From Klebsormidium nitens (lineage: Eukaryota; Streptophyta; Klebsormidiophyceae; Klebsormidiales; Klebsormidiaceae), in NCBI GenBank assembly GCA_000708835.1, contig DF237134.1, forward strand, positions 62,001 to 126,000: a stretch of DNA of 64,000 bases. The letters run 5' to 3'. This document shows positions 38,107 to 50,837 of this stretch, one piece after another. The position numbers and the translations under genes are program-made. The first letter of the stretch is position 1, and every line of letters starts with the position of its first letter. A model generated the notes under the pieces. That model was not told the DNA's origin. It made no database searches and saw only the letters and a program-made list of their open reading frames with translations.

Positions 38107-41100
38107 TCACTCGCCTTCCTCGTCTTCGCCTTCATCCTCGTCGCCCTGTAAACAATTTCGACAAAAGAGTCAATGACAACCTCATGAATACAAAAGAGAA
38201 AAATGGGGGTAAAAGCGGGTTAACAGTCGCTTGTGGGGGCGATCTTCCGTATCCAGGCAGGTCAGAAGCGCAGGCCGTTCACTTTGCGTTACATGAATCA
38301 TTGACGAGGCTCTGCGTCGGCCGTAAAGGCTGGGGCAAAGACCCTGCCAGCATAGAACCTCAACCTCAGGTTATTGACCGTGTTGTGACTTAAAACTCGA
38401 TGTTGGCGGGTCAATCAATCCCACACTGGCTTCTTCGTTCCCCAAGATCCAAATCCTAAGTGGAAATTCAATAAATCCAGAGGCTCACAGCAAACGCGAC
38501 CTTCAGAGCCCAACAAGACACTGAGCATTGAGGCCCAATGAGTCGCCGCAATATCTGATAGACACCCGGTCAATCAACCCAAACCCTGCTTCATGCAGCG
38601 GCGAGAAGTGATGCGCTCACCCCCTCTTCGTTCCCCTCCTCGTCGCCCTCGCCCTCCTCGCCGCCCTCCTGAAATGGACAGACCATTTTTTTAGCGCTGC
38701 TCGGTCTACTTCACAGCAGCCATGATTTGCAGTCGAATCACTGCGGTGCCGTCCTGCTCTGCCGAGACTGTTCAAACGAAATCAAACTAAGTCAAACAAC
38801 CACAACAGACACACACTCTATACATAGTCAGTCCGCCACCCAAAACGACGGTCTCACAATCTGGTCCAGATGCGGCTTGCGCCGGAGATGGGAAGTGTCC
38901 GCTCAAAAACGGCGCACGACTGGACCACGAACGCGAGAAAATATGATATTTGAGCAGGGGGCCAGCTGTGACGACCGCAGATCATCTTCTTAGCTGCAAA
39001 TCGTCTTCCGCATGCGCAAGTCCCAGGCCGTAAAAGTTGGGCCGATATGAAACGAAGAACAGGTAAAAGAGCAACTCCGCCCGCTTGCTTTCGAAGTCGC
39101 TTCGCTCTCGCTACCACTTCACTGGATCAAGCGTTCGGTTGGCACAAAAGTCACCTGTCTCGGCCCTTATTCTTGGCCCCTGATGTGCAGAAGATGGTGA
39201 GGCAACTGGTTGGCCGACGTCGCACCAGATCGACCTAATCACAGAGATCCTTGCATATCTGCTTTCGTTCCGCCTTGGCACTTTCTAGTCCCTTATGGAA
39301 ACCAACAAGCAACAATACTGACCACTCCCCCTTCCAGAAACTCACCTCTTCTTCCCCTTCCTCTCCCTCTTCCTCTGCCTCTTCCGCCCCTTCTTCTTCC
39401 TCCTCCCCTTCTCCCCCCTCCTCTTCTTCCTCCTCTTCGCCCTCTTCCTCCTCCCCCCCTTCTTCTTCCTCGCCCTCTTCTCCTTCCTCCCCCTCTTCCT
39501 CTTCTTCCTCCTCTAGTTCCTCCAGCTCTTCTTCTAGATCCTCCTCGCCCTCGTCCTCCTCGTCATCGTCCTCGTCGTATTGCTGCAGAGGGATCCCTTC
39601 GCATGAGTCTATGCATTTTTAGTCTTCTACAATGTCGCTTCAGCATTAATCCTTTACCACTGCAGGACAGCTGTTTGCGACACCCTTTCGAGGACGTCGG
39701 GGGCAATCCGAACAGGTGCAAGATCCCCGAGTCATCTTCCGAAACGTGAGGTGACCTGTGGGGCAGTTTGCATCTCGGGGAGGTCGAGCATTCAATTCTA
39801 TTCTTTTCTGTATCTTATTATTTGTCGCACATCAAGGTGTGCGTAACAACTCCTCGCCGTAGGCACCAATTACACAGCGATCAAGCGAAGAGAAGCTATC
39901 AAAGCCGACGTTCTGGACCGACTTCCTGAGCGACATTCTGAGCTGCTGATTCACTTAGGCAAGCTGCCTTTCGGTTACGAGCACGGAGTATAGCCGTACA
40001 AAAGTAGACGGAGAAGGATCCCGGCTGCAACCCTAGACCAGAACCTTGAGTCAGGTTAGCCGAGATCTTGCAGAGAAGCCCACGACGCCGTCTGACGAGT
40101 ACCCTCTGACGGATTCCCGTTCTAAGGAACTTCGAAAAGTTTCTATCCGTCTCGCTTCTGTGAAATACCCTCAAGAAGGCCAGCCTTCGAAGGTTCGAAC
40201 GGTCGAAGCCTGTGTTAGCCGTCCCCGCAGGTGCAAATTCGATAGAGGATCCGAAACCGCGGCCCGTCATGGCCCACAGCCCTTCAGCAGAACAAACAAT
40301 CGCAGAATTCATGCGCGGATCAGCACTCACGTCGCTGTTGAAGTACTTGAGCGGGTTCGGCCACAACTCGTCCTTTATTACCTCGGCAATCTGCAGGGGC
40401 GCAACGAGTGACGTCATCACTGATATCCGGACGCTCGGCGCGCACCAACACCAGCTGGCACCGAGTGCAAGGGGAAAACCGGAAGCCCGAGCCTCGCCGT
40501 CCTTGACTTTTCGTACTTCGTTACAGTGGTCCTCTGACGCTAGTGATGTTCTGCTACGCTCAAAAGATGGCACTTTCATCCAAACGGCACCGCTTTTGGC
40601 CACAGAATACTTGGGTTGCATTCGGGAGCGCGACCATAGAAGCCGGAGTTCGAATCTGACGCGCTCTTTAGAACTGCTTGAGAAACCGGGACCGGATTTC
40701 TTTTAGAAGAGGGGTCGCGATTTCGATTGGCGCTGGCCGACAAGCCAGCAACACCGCCAAAACGTGACGACGAATCCCCACCGAGAAAGGCTAGGTTTTG
40801 AGAGACACAGTCCGGTCAAGTCAGCGGTAATTGTCGGAGTCGACTTGCAGTCTTGCACGGTAACTATGGGCTTGTTACTACGCCCCTTGGACAATGTCCT
40901 TGGATATAAATTCAGGCAAGCAGAAAAGCGCTACAAGCTCTCGAAAGCAGTGCGCGGCGCTCACTTGGTCCTGGTCTTGGGAGGGATCGTACGTGGCGTC
41001 GCTGTCGTTGAACCACCGGAAGAAGCTGCGCAGGAACGCGGGAGGTGAGCAAGAGGGGTGAGCTGACGTTACTGACGTCGGCTACTTTGCAACCCGAAAA

Positions 41101-44100
41101 GCCGGCCCACAACGGCAGTCCCAAGGTGGACGCAGGCCGTTGTAATGGTCGCTCGGTTCTTTAGCGGCAGTCCCAAGATGGATGCAGGCCGTTAAAATGG
41201 GCGCTCGGTTCCTGTAAAGTTTGGAGGGTTACGAAAGGGGATCGCTGAGCCAGCTGAATCGAAGACGCGCTCAAAGGCAATGTCGGAGTGTCTGGACAGA
41301 CACCCCCACTTCCCCTGCTGATTGTGCTTGTAGCATTGACCGTGATTGGCCACGTCATAAGGCGGGGTATCCGGAGCATAGCGCAAACACTGAACGACTG
41401 CGACAATAACACCTCCCTGCCTGCGGGACCTCGACACGCAAGTTTGCCCCGCTCTCTGGCGACACCGTGCTTTTTGCGCTTGCAGGACAGTGGGTGGAGT
41501 TACAGCGCACCTGTCCTCGCTTCTGGCCCGTTTCCGCCCTTGCTCGTCCTTTACGCTGCCCCCGTTTACCAGGTCCTGCATTGAATACACACGTGTGGGT
41601 TTGCAAACGTGTTGTCTTCCTCGTTCTACGGACCCTCCAACTTCTGCCGCCTTCATGTCCACTGCGAGTGCAACCAGTCCGACAGCCCTGCCGCATTCGC
41701 GCCCTGAAAAGACCGAGTCCTAGGCCGATCTTTGGAGGTGATCTTTCGTGAGGAGGGATGTTTTCAAATGTAAAGCCAACGCTAAGCTCCTCCAATTGAC
41801 TTCCGAAGCCTATCGGCATTGCCTTTGTTTACTCAAAGCATCCAGATCTGGACAGAAGATTCTTTGTAAGCATCTCATGGCTATCCAGAGGTCGTTTTCG
41901 TCATCGGTACAAGCGGAGAACGAGACAAGTGAATAAGATGGTGCTCGAAAAACTTTTCTGTCGTCATGATGCCATTGGCTGCAGTCCCCTTGCTGACTAT
42001 CCGCGGGAACACCAGAGGGGAGAAAGCGAGAAAGGATTTGAATCTGGACACATGTAAACCCTCCACGAAAGCGAGATTAAAGAAACCCAACAGCTTTCGC
42101 AGAATGAAACAGCGCCCGTCTCACCATGCCCTCATTCCAGCGTGGCATGGTTCCCGTCACGGTCACCAGGCCGTCCTCCGAGAAGCGGAACGTTTTACTC
42201 AGCCTCTCGTCCTTGAAGAACGGGTTGGGCTTGAACGTCTGCACATAGCGAAAACCGGTTTGAGTCAGGTTACGGTGGCTTCATATCGTCGCTAACGGTC
42301 CTCTTCCCACCCTAGCCTTCGTTTTGAGTTATGTTGGCAAAACTTGAGCCGTCGGATGTCACCCTATTAATGGTTCAACTGTAGCAACCGCAATGCTCCA
42401 AGCGTTCGGAAGCCCAGCAGCGACTTTGGCGCAGGAAGCCATAGAAAGTCACAGACCTGATTATGCCGATGTTGTGCATCAGGATTACAACCATTCTTGA
42501 GTTAGATACGCGTTTGCTGGGTAAGAGACGGTTAGCCAACCGCAAAACCTTTTGCAAAGCCAGTTCTCACTCTCGCCGGCCATGTAAGAGCAAGGCGGGA
42601 CAGAAAGCGTACCAAGGGGGGCAACACGAAATCGCACAGATATGGGCGTGACTGGATTGATGCACGGGCCAAACGATACAACGTAGGTCTGAGCCGGGAT
42701 TGTCGGCTCACGAAGGAGATGGTGTAGCCGGACTTGACGTCCTTGAAGTCCTCGACGTTGAGCTCCTTGAGGTACTTGAACACCTTCTGGTCGTCCTCCG
42801 ACAGCACTTGCGACAGCGCGGGGTGGCTCAGAAACTGCACGAGCGGCACGCGGCTTTGGTGTCAGGGAGAGCCGTTACGATAGTTTAAAGCGAGTGCAAA
42901 GCAAGGTAGGTCAAAAAGGAGTCATCGTTGGCACCCGCTCCCCTCGAAAATCCGTCTCCGCAAGAAAGAAAAGGCCCAATAATAGTGAACAAAGGTCTAT
43001 GTATAAGCACAAAAGCTCCCGGTTGACAACGATTTGAGAGTTGCTTTGCCAATCTCAACGCGCTGCACGAATCTTGACGAACTAAACTTCTGCGGCGATG
43101 TCATACGAAGTCAGTAGTTGACAGCAGGAGCTACTGTGGACAAATGAAGCCGAGGCCGTTTTGCAGTTCTGAGCCTTGGTCATACCACAGAAGCGGGACT
43201 CACGCTTCCAACAGACGTCTCTGCGACAAAAGCTGCCCACTGTGCAAAGCAAGCGGTACCACCTCTGACATGAGCCACCAGCTGATTTGTCTGCTTTCTG
43301 TACTTCAGTACAGATTTCAAGTTTTGGACGCCTACGAGACAGAATAATCATGAGCGGCCTCACCGCTGTGAGCCAGAAGTCGGAGATGCCGCCAATGATG
43401 TCATTGCGGCGGTTGTAGACGGGCCGCCGCACCTCGTTGTACTTCTGCTCCACCTCCAGCACCTTGTCGCTCGCCTCTTCATTCACCTGGCAGGGAGCAA
43501 AACGTTGCTTTTCCAATGACGAATCTCGTCTGCTGTAGGGGGTATTGTCTTGGTCTTGCAGGAGCAGAGGCTTCTTCTGTGGAGAATCTTCCCTGCGGAA
43601 ACGAGTTCCTTTGACATGGGAACCTGGGAACCTGGGAACGTCTGTCCGTTGACCTGGCGGGGACAGACGTTATTTCCTAGGTGGAAAAGTGTGCCTGCTG
43701 GAGCAACCTCTATTTTGAATATTACCGTAGACAGTTCAAGAGTTCACAGGGTCACTGTAGTTGCAGCGCCTGTCACCAGTCGCGGAGCCACCGTACAGAA
43801 AGATGACGTGGCGGTGTCTCGCTCCTAAGTGATCAAACTTGTCAAGAGTGTTGCCCATGCTGAGTCAATCATTGTTGCCATCTTGTTGCCATCTAAATTA
43901 TATCTACTTTCACTGACAACCAGCCACCCGATGCGCAAAGGATTGTTATGAGATGATACACATTAATCTCACCGGTGTTGTTTGTCCATCAGTAAGTGGC
44001 AAAGCGAAGAAGCCATCAGGCAGTGCAATGAAAGCCAAAGGGCGAGCGCCTGGATGATGGAAATTCAGTGGCAGTAGGGACATTTGATGTCTCCAACACT

Positions 44101-44997
44101 TGCCACATGCAAACAGATATCCAGATTTTGGAACTTTATCTGATTGACAGACCTTCAGGTAGTGGTGACCATGATTGGAAGGCAGTCTGACGGAGCCTAT
44201 GATTGTGATAGTCACTCGTAAACTAAGAAACCCACAACAAGCCTTTCCTCCTGAACCTATATATTGAAAATACCACAAACACGTCATGGCGTCAACAAAC
44301 TCTCAGCAAATTACGAATTCACCCAATCTTTTGCAAGTGCATCTTGTTGCTATATCAGCCTTGCCAAGAGACCTAACATCTGAGACCCAAAGTCAAATTC
44401 TCAGACTCTGATCAGATTGCAGCGATCGCATGAATTCACAACCTTGCCTTCGAACCGTTTTGGGACCCAAGTCAGTCCCACATTTGATGCTTTCCGCAAA
44501 GAAGCACGCGCAAGAGTGAGATTCATAGATATTACCGGCTCGCGGCCAATTCGCGGGTAAAAGTCGGAGGATACGGGGCGAGGTAAGTCTGCGGCCCCAA
44601 TTAAGCGGAACACAACCGGGCAGAATCAAATTACGTCGCATTGCCTAATGAAAGCCGCAACGTTTGGTTCCTGGACAGATATCAACACGAATCTCCCATA
44701 AATTTGAATTATGCCGTTATTTCTCAAAAGTGTAGTAAAAGTACAAGTCTGACAATTGCCGCACCTTGATTATCGACAACTTCGCTATCAGACTCTATAA
44801 TGCAATCTAGAAGTCTGTTTAAGAAGGAATTTCCAGGCACCCACCCTTTCTAGCTCGTCTTGCACCTCTTGCAGCTTCTCAATGTCCTTGAGGAGCTTCT
44901 CATCGTACTCCGGAGCATCCGCATCGCCCCCCCCCTCCTCGGCCCCATTTTGTTGCCCCTCCTCCTCCTCCAATCGCGCTTTCTTGGGCTCAGCCAT
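38107..44997 (-). CDS. NRP1: NAP1-related protein / SET-type histone chaperone
   Basis: Ten exons on the minus strand: 44997-44845 (ATG), 43486-43364, 42834-42712, 42238-42125, 41575-41511, 41025-40965, 40390-40331, 39582-39346, 38668-38621 and 38145-38107. They join in frame to 340 aa. The SET/NRP signature is strong: [72 protein letters not shown] and [18 protein letters not shown]. Residues 1-50 form the dimerisation helix. Residues from about 234 to the end are almost pure Glu/Asp/Gly, roughly 107 residues, longer than in plant NRP1 (about 256 aa in total). The family binds H2A-H2B and H3-H4 and assembles or evicts nucleosomes. The tail exon produces a long polypurine strand. Confidence 0.95.
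39346..39582. repeat. Polypurine/polypyrimidine tract (NRP acidic-tail exon)
   Basis: On the plus strand this stretch of more than 200 bp is nearly all C and T, with few interruptions. It encodes the Glu-rich tail on the minus strand through GAG, GAA and GGN codons. Such mirror-prone tracts can form triplexes or R-loops; that is general knowledge and was not tested here. Confidence 0.85.
41113..41216. repeat. 52-bp tandem duplication in NRP intron
   Basis: Two copies, 41113-41164 and 41165-41216, begin CGGCAGTCCCAAG and end in a CGCTCGGTTC stretch, with about 8 differences. They lie in the intron between exons 5 and 6. Confidence 0.9.
43637..43671. repeat. Perfect 11-bp hairpin in NRP intron 1
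   Basis: AACGTCTGTCC at 43637-43647 pairs with GGACAGACGTT at 43661-43671 around a 13-nt loop. It is preceded by three tandem copies of GGGAACCT-like sequence (about 43617-43638). Confidence 0.8.
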
Positions 44998-45877
44998 TGA
45001 GGCGGTGCACAATTTTCCGGCTTCCCACTCGACGTTGCTATCAGATGATCACAATGAGATGCCAAAAAGTGCAGGATACGCGGTCAAACTCGAGCGGCTG
45101 CTTTTCCCTCTCTGCGCAAATGCAGAAAGGACGGAACCAATCGCTGCATTGCTCAGGCCGGGCCTTCCACCTCCAGGCAGCTCTGCCAGCCGCCCTTCTT
45201 GTGCTCCCCACCCCCCCACAGAAGAAGACTACCGTAGCCTTAGGTAAAAGTGCCTTTCAATTTGTCGAAGAGAGCCAAATGCGTGGCAGGGGACTGTGCA
45301 CAACGTTGCAGGAGCTTGAATGCAGGGTGCATTCTCATGCTGACTTGGGATGTGTTTGAGGGCCACGATGCGTCGATTGTGCGAAAAGGCGCCATCGAGT
45401 GTGCCATCGGTAACCCCCGGCTTCATTGCCGTCCGATTGTCCTTGAAGGAATTGGACGGTTCAGTGAGTACTGAGCCAAATTAGGGTTTGCTCTTGCCGC
45501 GCTGCAACTTCAAGCTCGACTCGGCGAGGATCGACTTGAATATTATGTATTATATATATCCCATGGGTTGTTGCATTGGCGCTGAGCTCATCTTTCAATG
45601 ATCGAATCTCATGAGCTTTTTGGAGGCCTTTGCAGACTTTGGGACGCCATCCGCCTTTGCAGCTCAGTGCTCTATCGCTTTTACTCATTACCCCCGCAGG
45701 CACGTACGGAAAGAAACCATCAAGACAATCACCAGTCAATCCGTAGTGTTTCCATTCTTCTGAACGAAAGCTTTGAGAAGCTTCTGGACAGAAGGGACCC
45801 CATTCACCTGACACTTGACAGAAAAACAAGTCTCGGGCAAGATGACATGCAGCTGATGATGTCAGCGCGAGCATGAG
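44998..45877. promoter_or_regulatory. Divergent promoter region of NRP/SET and dynein-2 LIC
   Basis: This 880-bp spacer separates the start codons of two head-to-head genes. An AT-rich TATTATATATAT stretch lies near 45545-45560. No coding exon is evident. Confidence 0.5.
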
Positions 45878-48800
45878 ATGGCGCCAGCCATAGCTGGGGC
45901 GTCGGGAGGGGGGGACGCTCAGCAGAAGAAGGACATCTGGAGCTTGATTCTCGAGCAGAAAAAGGGGGCGGGCAAGGCGAGAGGTGCGCTCCCATGATTT
46001 TTAGGCCCGGAAAGAGCTGGGGCTCTTGGCTTTTTGGTGCTTTTGGTGGGGAATTTTGCTTTTTCGCACTCGGTGCATAGAAAGGAGGTGACAGGACTGG
46101 TATTGATTGGAGACAAGGTGGCTGTTTGGACTAAGCGGTGGTGCTAAAGATCTACAAGTAACTTTGCAAGCAGATTGGAACTCAGTTGCCAAGCTCTCTT
46201 GAACAGGCAATGTGACACCTGAGAAATGATCCTTCTGCCACCCCCACCTCACATGGATGCAAGCCTTATCGCAACTCAACCACCAGTCTCAGTGTTAGTC
46301 TCTGGACTGCCCTCCGTTCATTCAAAAGTTTTAGGCAGACCAACTGTCTCATTTGATCCACCTTCAGTACAAGCAGATTCCGGAATATTCGTACTTGATG
46401 CCTTCTTCAGGAGCTGGCGACCTCCCTGACTCGCATGTCTACTTTGTGGGGGCCGTGCGTGGGGGCAAATCCACTCTAGTTAGCCGCTTCCTGAATCCCG
46501 ACAAGGAGGAGGAGCCTCGTCCCGGACAAGGCCTTGAGTACACGTTTGCAAGGCGCTCATCTGCGGCGGCAATTGACAAGAAGGTGAGCCTTCAAATCGA
46601 GCCCTCTCTTCTTCATATCGAACCTCATCTTCCTTGTTTAGAGACGTGCCAGGGGTTGTGATGGGGGGCCTCTGAGTGGGCATTCGAAATGAGCTTGCAT
46701 TCCGTGCGCAATCGAGTCGACAGTTGCGGAAGAAGGGGGCTTGGTTGGAGTGTGCTGGCACCATCGTTCGGCCAGCTTAGCAGGTCTCAGTTGCTCAGCC
46801 TCTTGATTAATCTGGCCTTTTTCTCTTGGCGGCCTTATCTGGTGGCACTGGGGCTTCTTTGGAGCGTTCAGACAGCCATGGGCCTTGAAAGCACGTCCGC
46901 TCAATCCTTGGAAGATCTTGTGTAAAACGTCATCCGAACCACGATCCACGTCAGTTGTCTTCACAAAGTCATCTGAACGTTACATACATCAGCTGAAATC
47001 TCGTGCCCGTCATCTTGTGTGTGCAGGACACGGCTCACCTGTGGGAGCTGTCCGGCGGTCCGGCGCTGTCCAAACAGCTCGCGGACGGCAAGCACGCGTT
47101 TCTGCCGATTACCGCAATTCCGACCGCGGTCGTCGTGATCGTACTCGACCTCTCAAACGTAAAGAAGACTCGTCCCTCTTTCCTACGCATTGTGATTGGT
47201 GGTTTGCGCACAGTAAGACCTGAAAAGGGGCCACCTCGATCCGCGATGCTTCAGGCCTTTCGAAAAGAAGTTGGTGGGTTGCAATGACGATTTCAACGAG
47301 TTTTCTTTAACGGTTTTTGTGGAAAACTCAAAAACCACAAAAAGAGGTTTGTGCAAACATAGCGGTTTTTTATCAACCCTTCGGACTGCAGAAATCAAAG
47401 TAGGGCTTGACAGGTGGCAACATTTGGGTCTCAAATTAACAATGAGGAAGCTTGACTCTGCCGCTGAAAACATCAGTCTCCCTCGTTTGAACGGTGCAAA
47501 GGTTGGCCGACTCTGAGCCAAAAGAAAGTGGCTCTTCAACGGAACGAAACGTTGGAACGTCGTTGACTGTCTTGGCAGTCTTATGTGTCACTAGTATCGT
47601 TTCGTCTATGTGTCACTAGTATCGTTTCGTCTTGATTGCAATTCCTGACCAACTGCACTTCCCATGTGATGCAGCCGAGCGGCGTTTTGGACACGCTGAC
47701 GTGCTGGCTGAACAAGGTGAGCTCAGGCTGACGTCACATTCTTAGTAAGACCGTAAGAGCTAGAGTAGCTTCAAAATGCGGCCTCCGAAGTGGACAGACA
47801 CTCTGACGCAGTGCATGGAATGGCAAAGGGCGCACAAACAGTTCCGCACTTCAAAGTCTTGTATCGTTGATTCCCATGGCCGCCTCACCAAACTTCGGCA
47901 AATGGTGACGACGAGCCGCAGCACTCCATCATCAACAAGGAAGAGAGCACTTTTGGAACTCCCGTTGACTGAACATACTCTGATTTCCGTGCAGACGCAA
48001 GAGCGGCTCGACACATGTTACCGGCTGCTGGAACGGAAGGGATCCAAGCTGCCGGAGCAACTCAGAGCCCGCGCCAAACAGGTGTGTCGTTCCTTCCCGG
48101 TGTCTGAAGCAGTATCGTTCGAGACGAGAAGCTCGATACCTTTGCGAAGTGTCTTCGATCGACACTCTTACGATTGCAACTTGAGAACAGCGCAAGGAAA
48201 GAGGCGTACTTCTAAGGCTCCCGCACCGATTCGTGCAATCAGTGCGGTAGTGCGCAACATTTTCAGATATGGCCACTACCATTTACATGAGCGGTTTCGT
48301 GATCGGAGCCAAGCTCGAGCGGAAGTCTCTGCTCGCACTCTGTTGAGAAATCAGCTTTGAAAGCTAATATAGTAAACTGAGCAAAATTTCGTTTCACCGT
48401 TCCAACTCCGAATTCTACGACAAACCGTCTGCTACCTCGGGAGGTTAACGGAAAAGCAAAAATCCCTGAAGAAAAAGGGCACTTGACTTTGCGTTCGACG
48501 TTCTGCCTCATCTCCTTACCAGTTCCAACATAGATAAAGAAGGAAGATCCATGTTGTCAGTCTCTGTGTGACAAAACGTCCTTATATGAACAACAGTAGT
48601 AAAAGCCACTCGGCCTGACTGGACGTCCGTTCTGCGTCCGCAGCGCTTTGGCAGCGAGCACGAGGATGCGGACGCGGTGCAGCACTCGGGCGTGCCCATC
48701 GTCATCGTCGGCGCAAAAGTGAGCACATTTGGAGCTGCTTTGTCGCAAAACACTTTGCCTCCGCGGTTAGATAAAGCGGCCAGAGTTCGCCCTGAAGGCC

Positions 48801-50837
48801 ACTGTAAAGTGCTAGATCCAATATGGCTGCGGCTGGTCAGGGCGAGAGCCGTCCAGCCGCTTTCAACCCGTCGAGATTGGTGACCTTTGAGGTTTCTAAT
48901 TTGAGGATAAGTCAGAATGTCAGATCGATTTCATGATGTTGTCAGAGAGATGATTTGAATGGATTGAAAGGGTTACCTATATCAAATGTGCCGGACCGTT
49001 GACCGCATCACGTCCTGATCCGCTCTGGGGATCCGGAATTCCAATAAAGTCTAAGAGGATCGTCTAAGTTACAAACGGTGCACTAAACGCTTGCTTCGTG
49101 ACTTTGAAAAGAGTCGATTTATCCGCAGTACGACGCTTTCATGAACGCGGATCCCGAAGTCCGCAAAGTCATGGCGCGGACGCTCCGGTACATCGCCCAC
49201 AGCCGGGGCGCGTCGCTTATTTACACCGGGGGCTTGGGGCCCCAGCCGCCCGCGTCCTCGCAGCCGGAGGAGGCGGTGAGAATGCGCGCCACCAGCAAGG
49301 CGGCCCTCAACGCATTGAGAACCGTGCTCAACCACTATGTCTTCCGCACGTGAGTCGCCGTTTTGGGTGTGTGCTTCGGGCTTGGGAACCAGATTGTGGA
49401 TGCCGGCGCTCGTTTCAGGGGTTCCGACGTGTGGAACCTAGGATTTAGCTTCGAAATTGAATGGTTCGGGAACTCTGGACCTCTGGTATGGGGTTAAGAA
49501 GTGAAGTCAAGGTCTGGTCAGAGTCTCCCCGACATTCTAAGCTGGTCAGATTCTCCCCGACATTCTAAGGTCTACGGTTTTGGCAACTCTCTCTGTTTTT
49601 GGTGTTAGCTTTCTTTAGCTTCTGTCTTGTAGCCCGCGATGTTGGTTGAATCCTTCAGTCCAGATCCGCTATTTTGTCAATATTGGTCAAAGATAGGAAT
49701 ACTTACAAGAAAGCAAGGCCGAGAAGCTTGGCAATCGCGTAACGGCCCGTAGCAACTCCAATTTGACAGTTTTGCCTTCCAGCATGCATCGGCTCCCATC
49801 GTATCGCTCAACCTGACTGCCAGGTGTCGCTTTGCTACGCAGGGCGCCCTTGAAAATTGTGGAAGTGGATCATACGCGCGCGCTGTGCATACCCGCAGGT
49901 GCGGACCGCTTTCGAGAAATCGGACGTCCGAAGGTCAGTTCCCTGCAGAGTTTGTTACTCTGGTCCGCAAGTTGGACAGGCGGGCTTCTCCAGGAGCCGA
50001 CTCGAAAAGAACCGAGATCTGATGCACAGCCTTCGAAGGATCCGAATGCTTCCCCAAGGTCCTTTTTCTCAATTCCTATTTCGCAGCGAAACATTTGGAG
50101 TAAGCCAAAGCGCTCGTGCCGAAAGTTGTCCGCTGATGGGCCCTCGTGCGCTCAGGGCTTTCAATCACTTGCTTTCCTTTCTCCATTCTCTGATTCCTTT
50201 CCTGCTTTGCTTTTCTGCTTTTCGGCACCGGGTAAAAGCTCGAGGATTCTGACTGTTTGCTCGTGCTTTGGATGCAGGGCGGCAGTAGCAGCGCGGACCT
50301 GCAAGCGGGTTTGTCGGAGTGGCGGGCCATTCACACCGCCGTCTTCCCGCCACCCCCCCCGGAAGTGACGGAGCCGCAGTGGAAGCTGGACCGGGACAAG
50401 TACGCGGAACCTGAGGTGGATTCAGTCTTGATGCAGGTAATCCGATTCACTTAACCCGGGTGCAGGTAATTGTATGCACTAACCCGTGCCAAACCGGTGC
50501 GTCTTCCCTGGTGGCTGACTTTCGACCGTTTGTCACCACGTGCATTTATGTACGAGCGACCCGTTATTGTGAGACGTTTTGGAAGTTGTGTAAGATTCTG
50601 CGGCGTAGTCCACCCGAACGAGCTGCGATTGTTATTTTTGATGCAATTTCCGGCAAGGAGATTTGTAACGATCTGTTTTGGATTGCCTCTTTCCAAAATT
50701 TTGTATGCGGTTTGGCTTCACATCAATGCGGAATGACTGACGCGTCTTAAACCTTGATGCAGCTGCAAGCCGGAGACCGGAAAGCAGAAGCCGAGGGACA
50801 GGAAGAGAGTAGCAAAGGAGTCCCAGTCCAGCGGTGA
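45878..50837 (+). CDS. DYNC2LI1: Cytoplasmic dynein 2 light intermediate chain (DYNC2LI1/D1bLIC)
   Basis: Ten exons join in frame to 386 aa: 45878-45983, 46411-46583, 47027-47158, 47675-47716, 47995-48081, 48644-48718, 49129-49349, 49843-49933, 50278-50436 and 50763-50837. Animal proteins of the family are about 350 aa. The N-terminal helix KKDIWSLILEQ precedes a Ras-like fold with P-loop GAVRGGKST (residues 49-57), GLEYTFARR, DTAHLWELSGG (switch-II position), VVVIVLDLSNPSG, GVPIVIVGAKYD and VDHTRALCIPAGADRF. The family stabilises the dynein-2 heavy chain and drives retrograde intraflagellar transport. Its presence implies cilia or flagella at some life stage. The P-loop Lys is kept, although nucleotide binding is debated for the family. 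Confidence 0.93.
47582..47631. repeat. 25-bp perfect tandem duplication
   Basis: Two identical 25-bp copies beginning TATGTGTCACTAGTATCG occur head to tail in the dynein-2 LIC intron before exon 4. Confidence 0.95.
49514..49569. repeat. 28-bp tandem duplication
   Basis: Two copies of a 28-bp unit beginning CTGGTCAGA and ending CCCCGACATTCTAAG, with a single mismatch, lie in the dynein-2 LIC intron after exon 7. Confidence 0.93.
50431..50488. repeat. Echo of the exon 9 donor of dynein-2 LIC
   Basis: ATGCAGGTAATC at the true donor is followed about 30 bp later by GTGCAGGTAATTG, and each is trailed by a similar ACTTAACCCG or ACTAACCCG stretch. The second copy is a decoy GTAAT donor inside the intron. 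Confidence 0.65.

Noticed and set aside
39210-39749. Long plus-strand reading frame rich in Pro and Leu (and a Ser/Pro-rich one in another frame)
   Set aside because: It is the reverse strand of the Glu-rich acidic-tail exon of NRP/SET; the low-complexity composition explains the openness.
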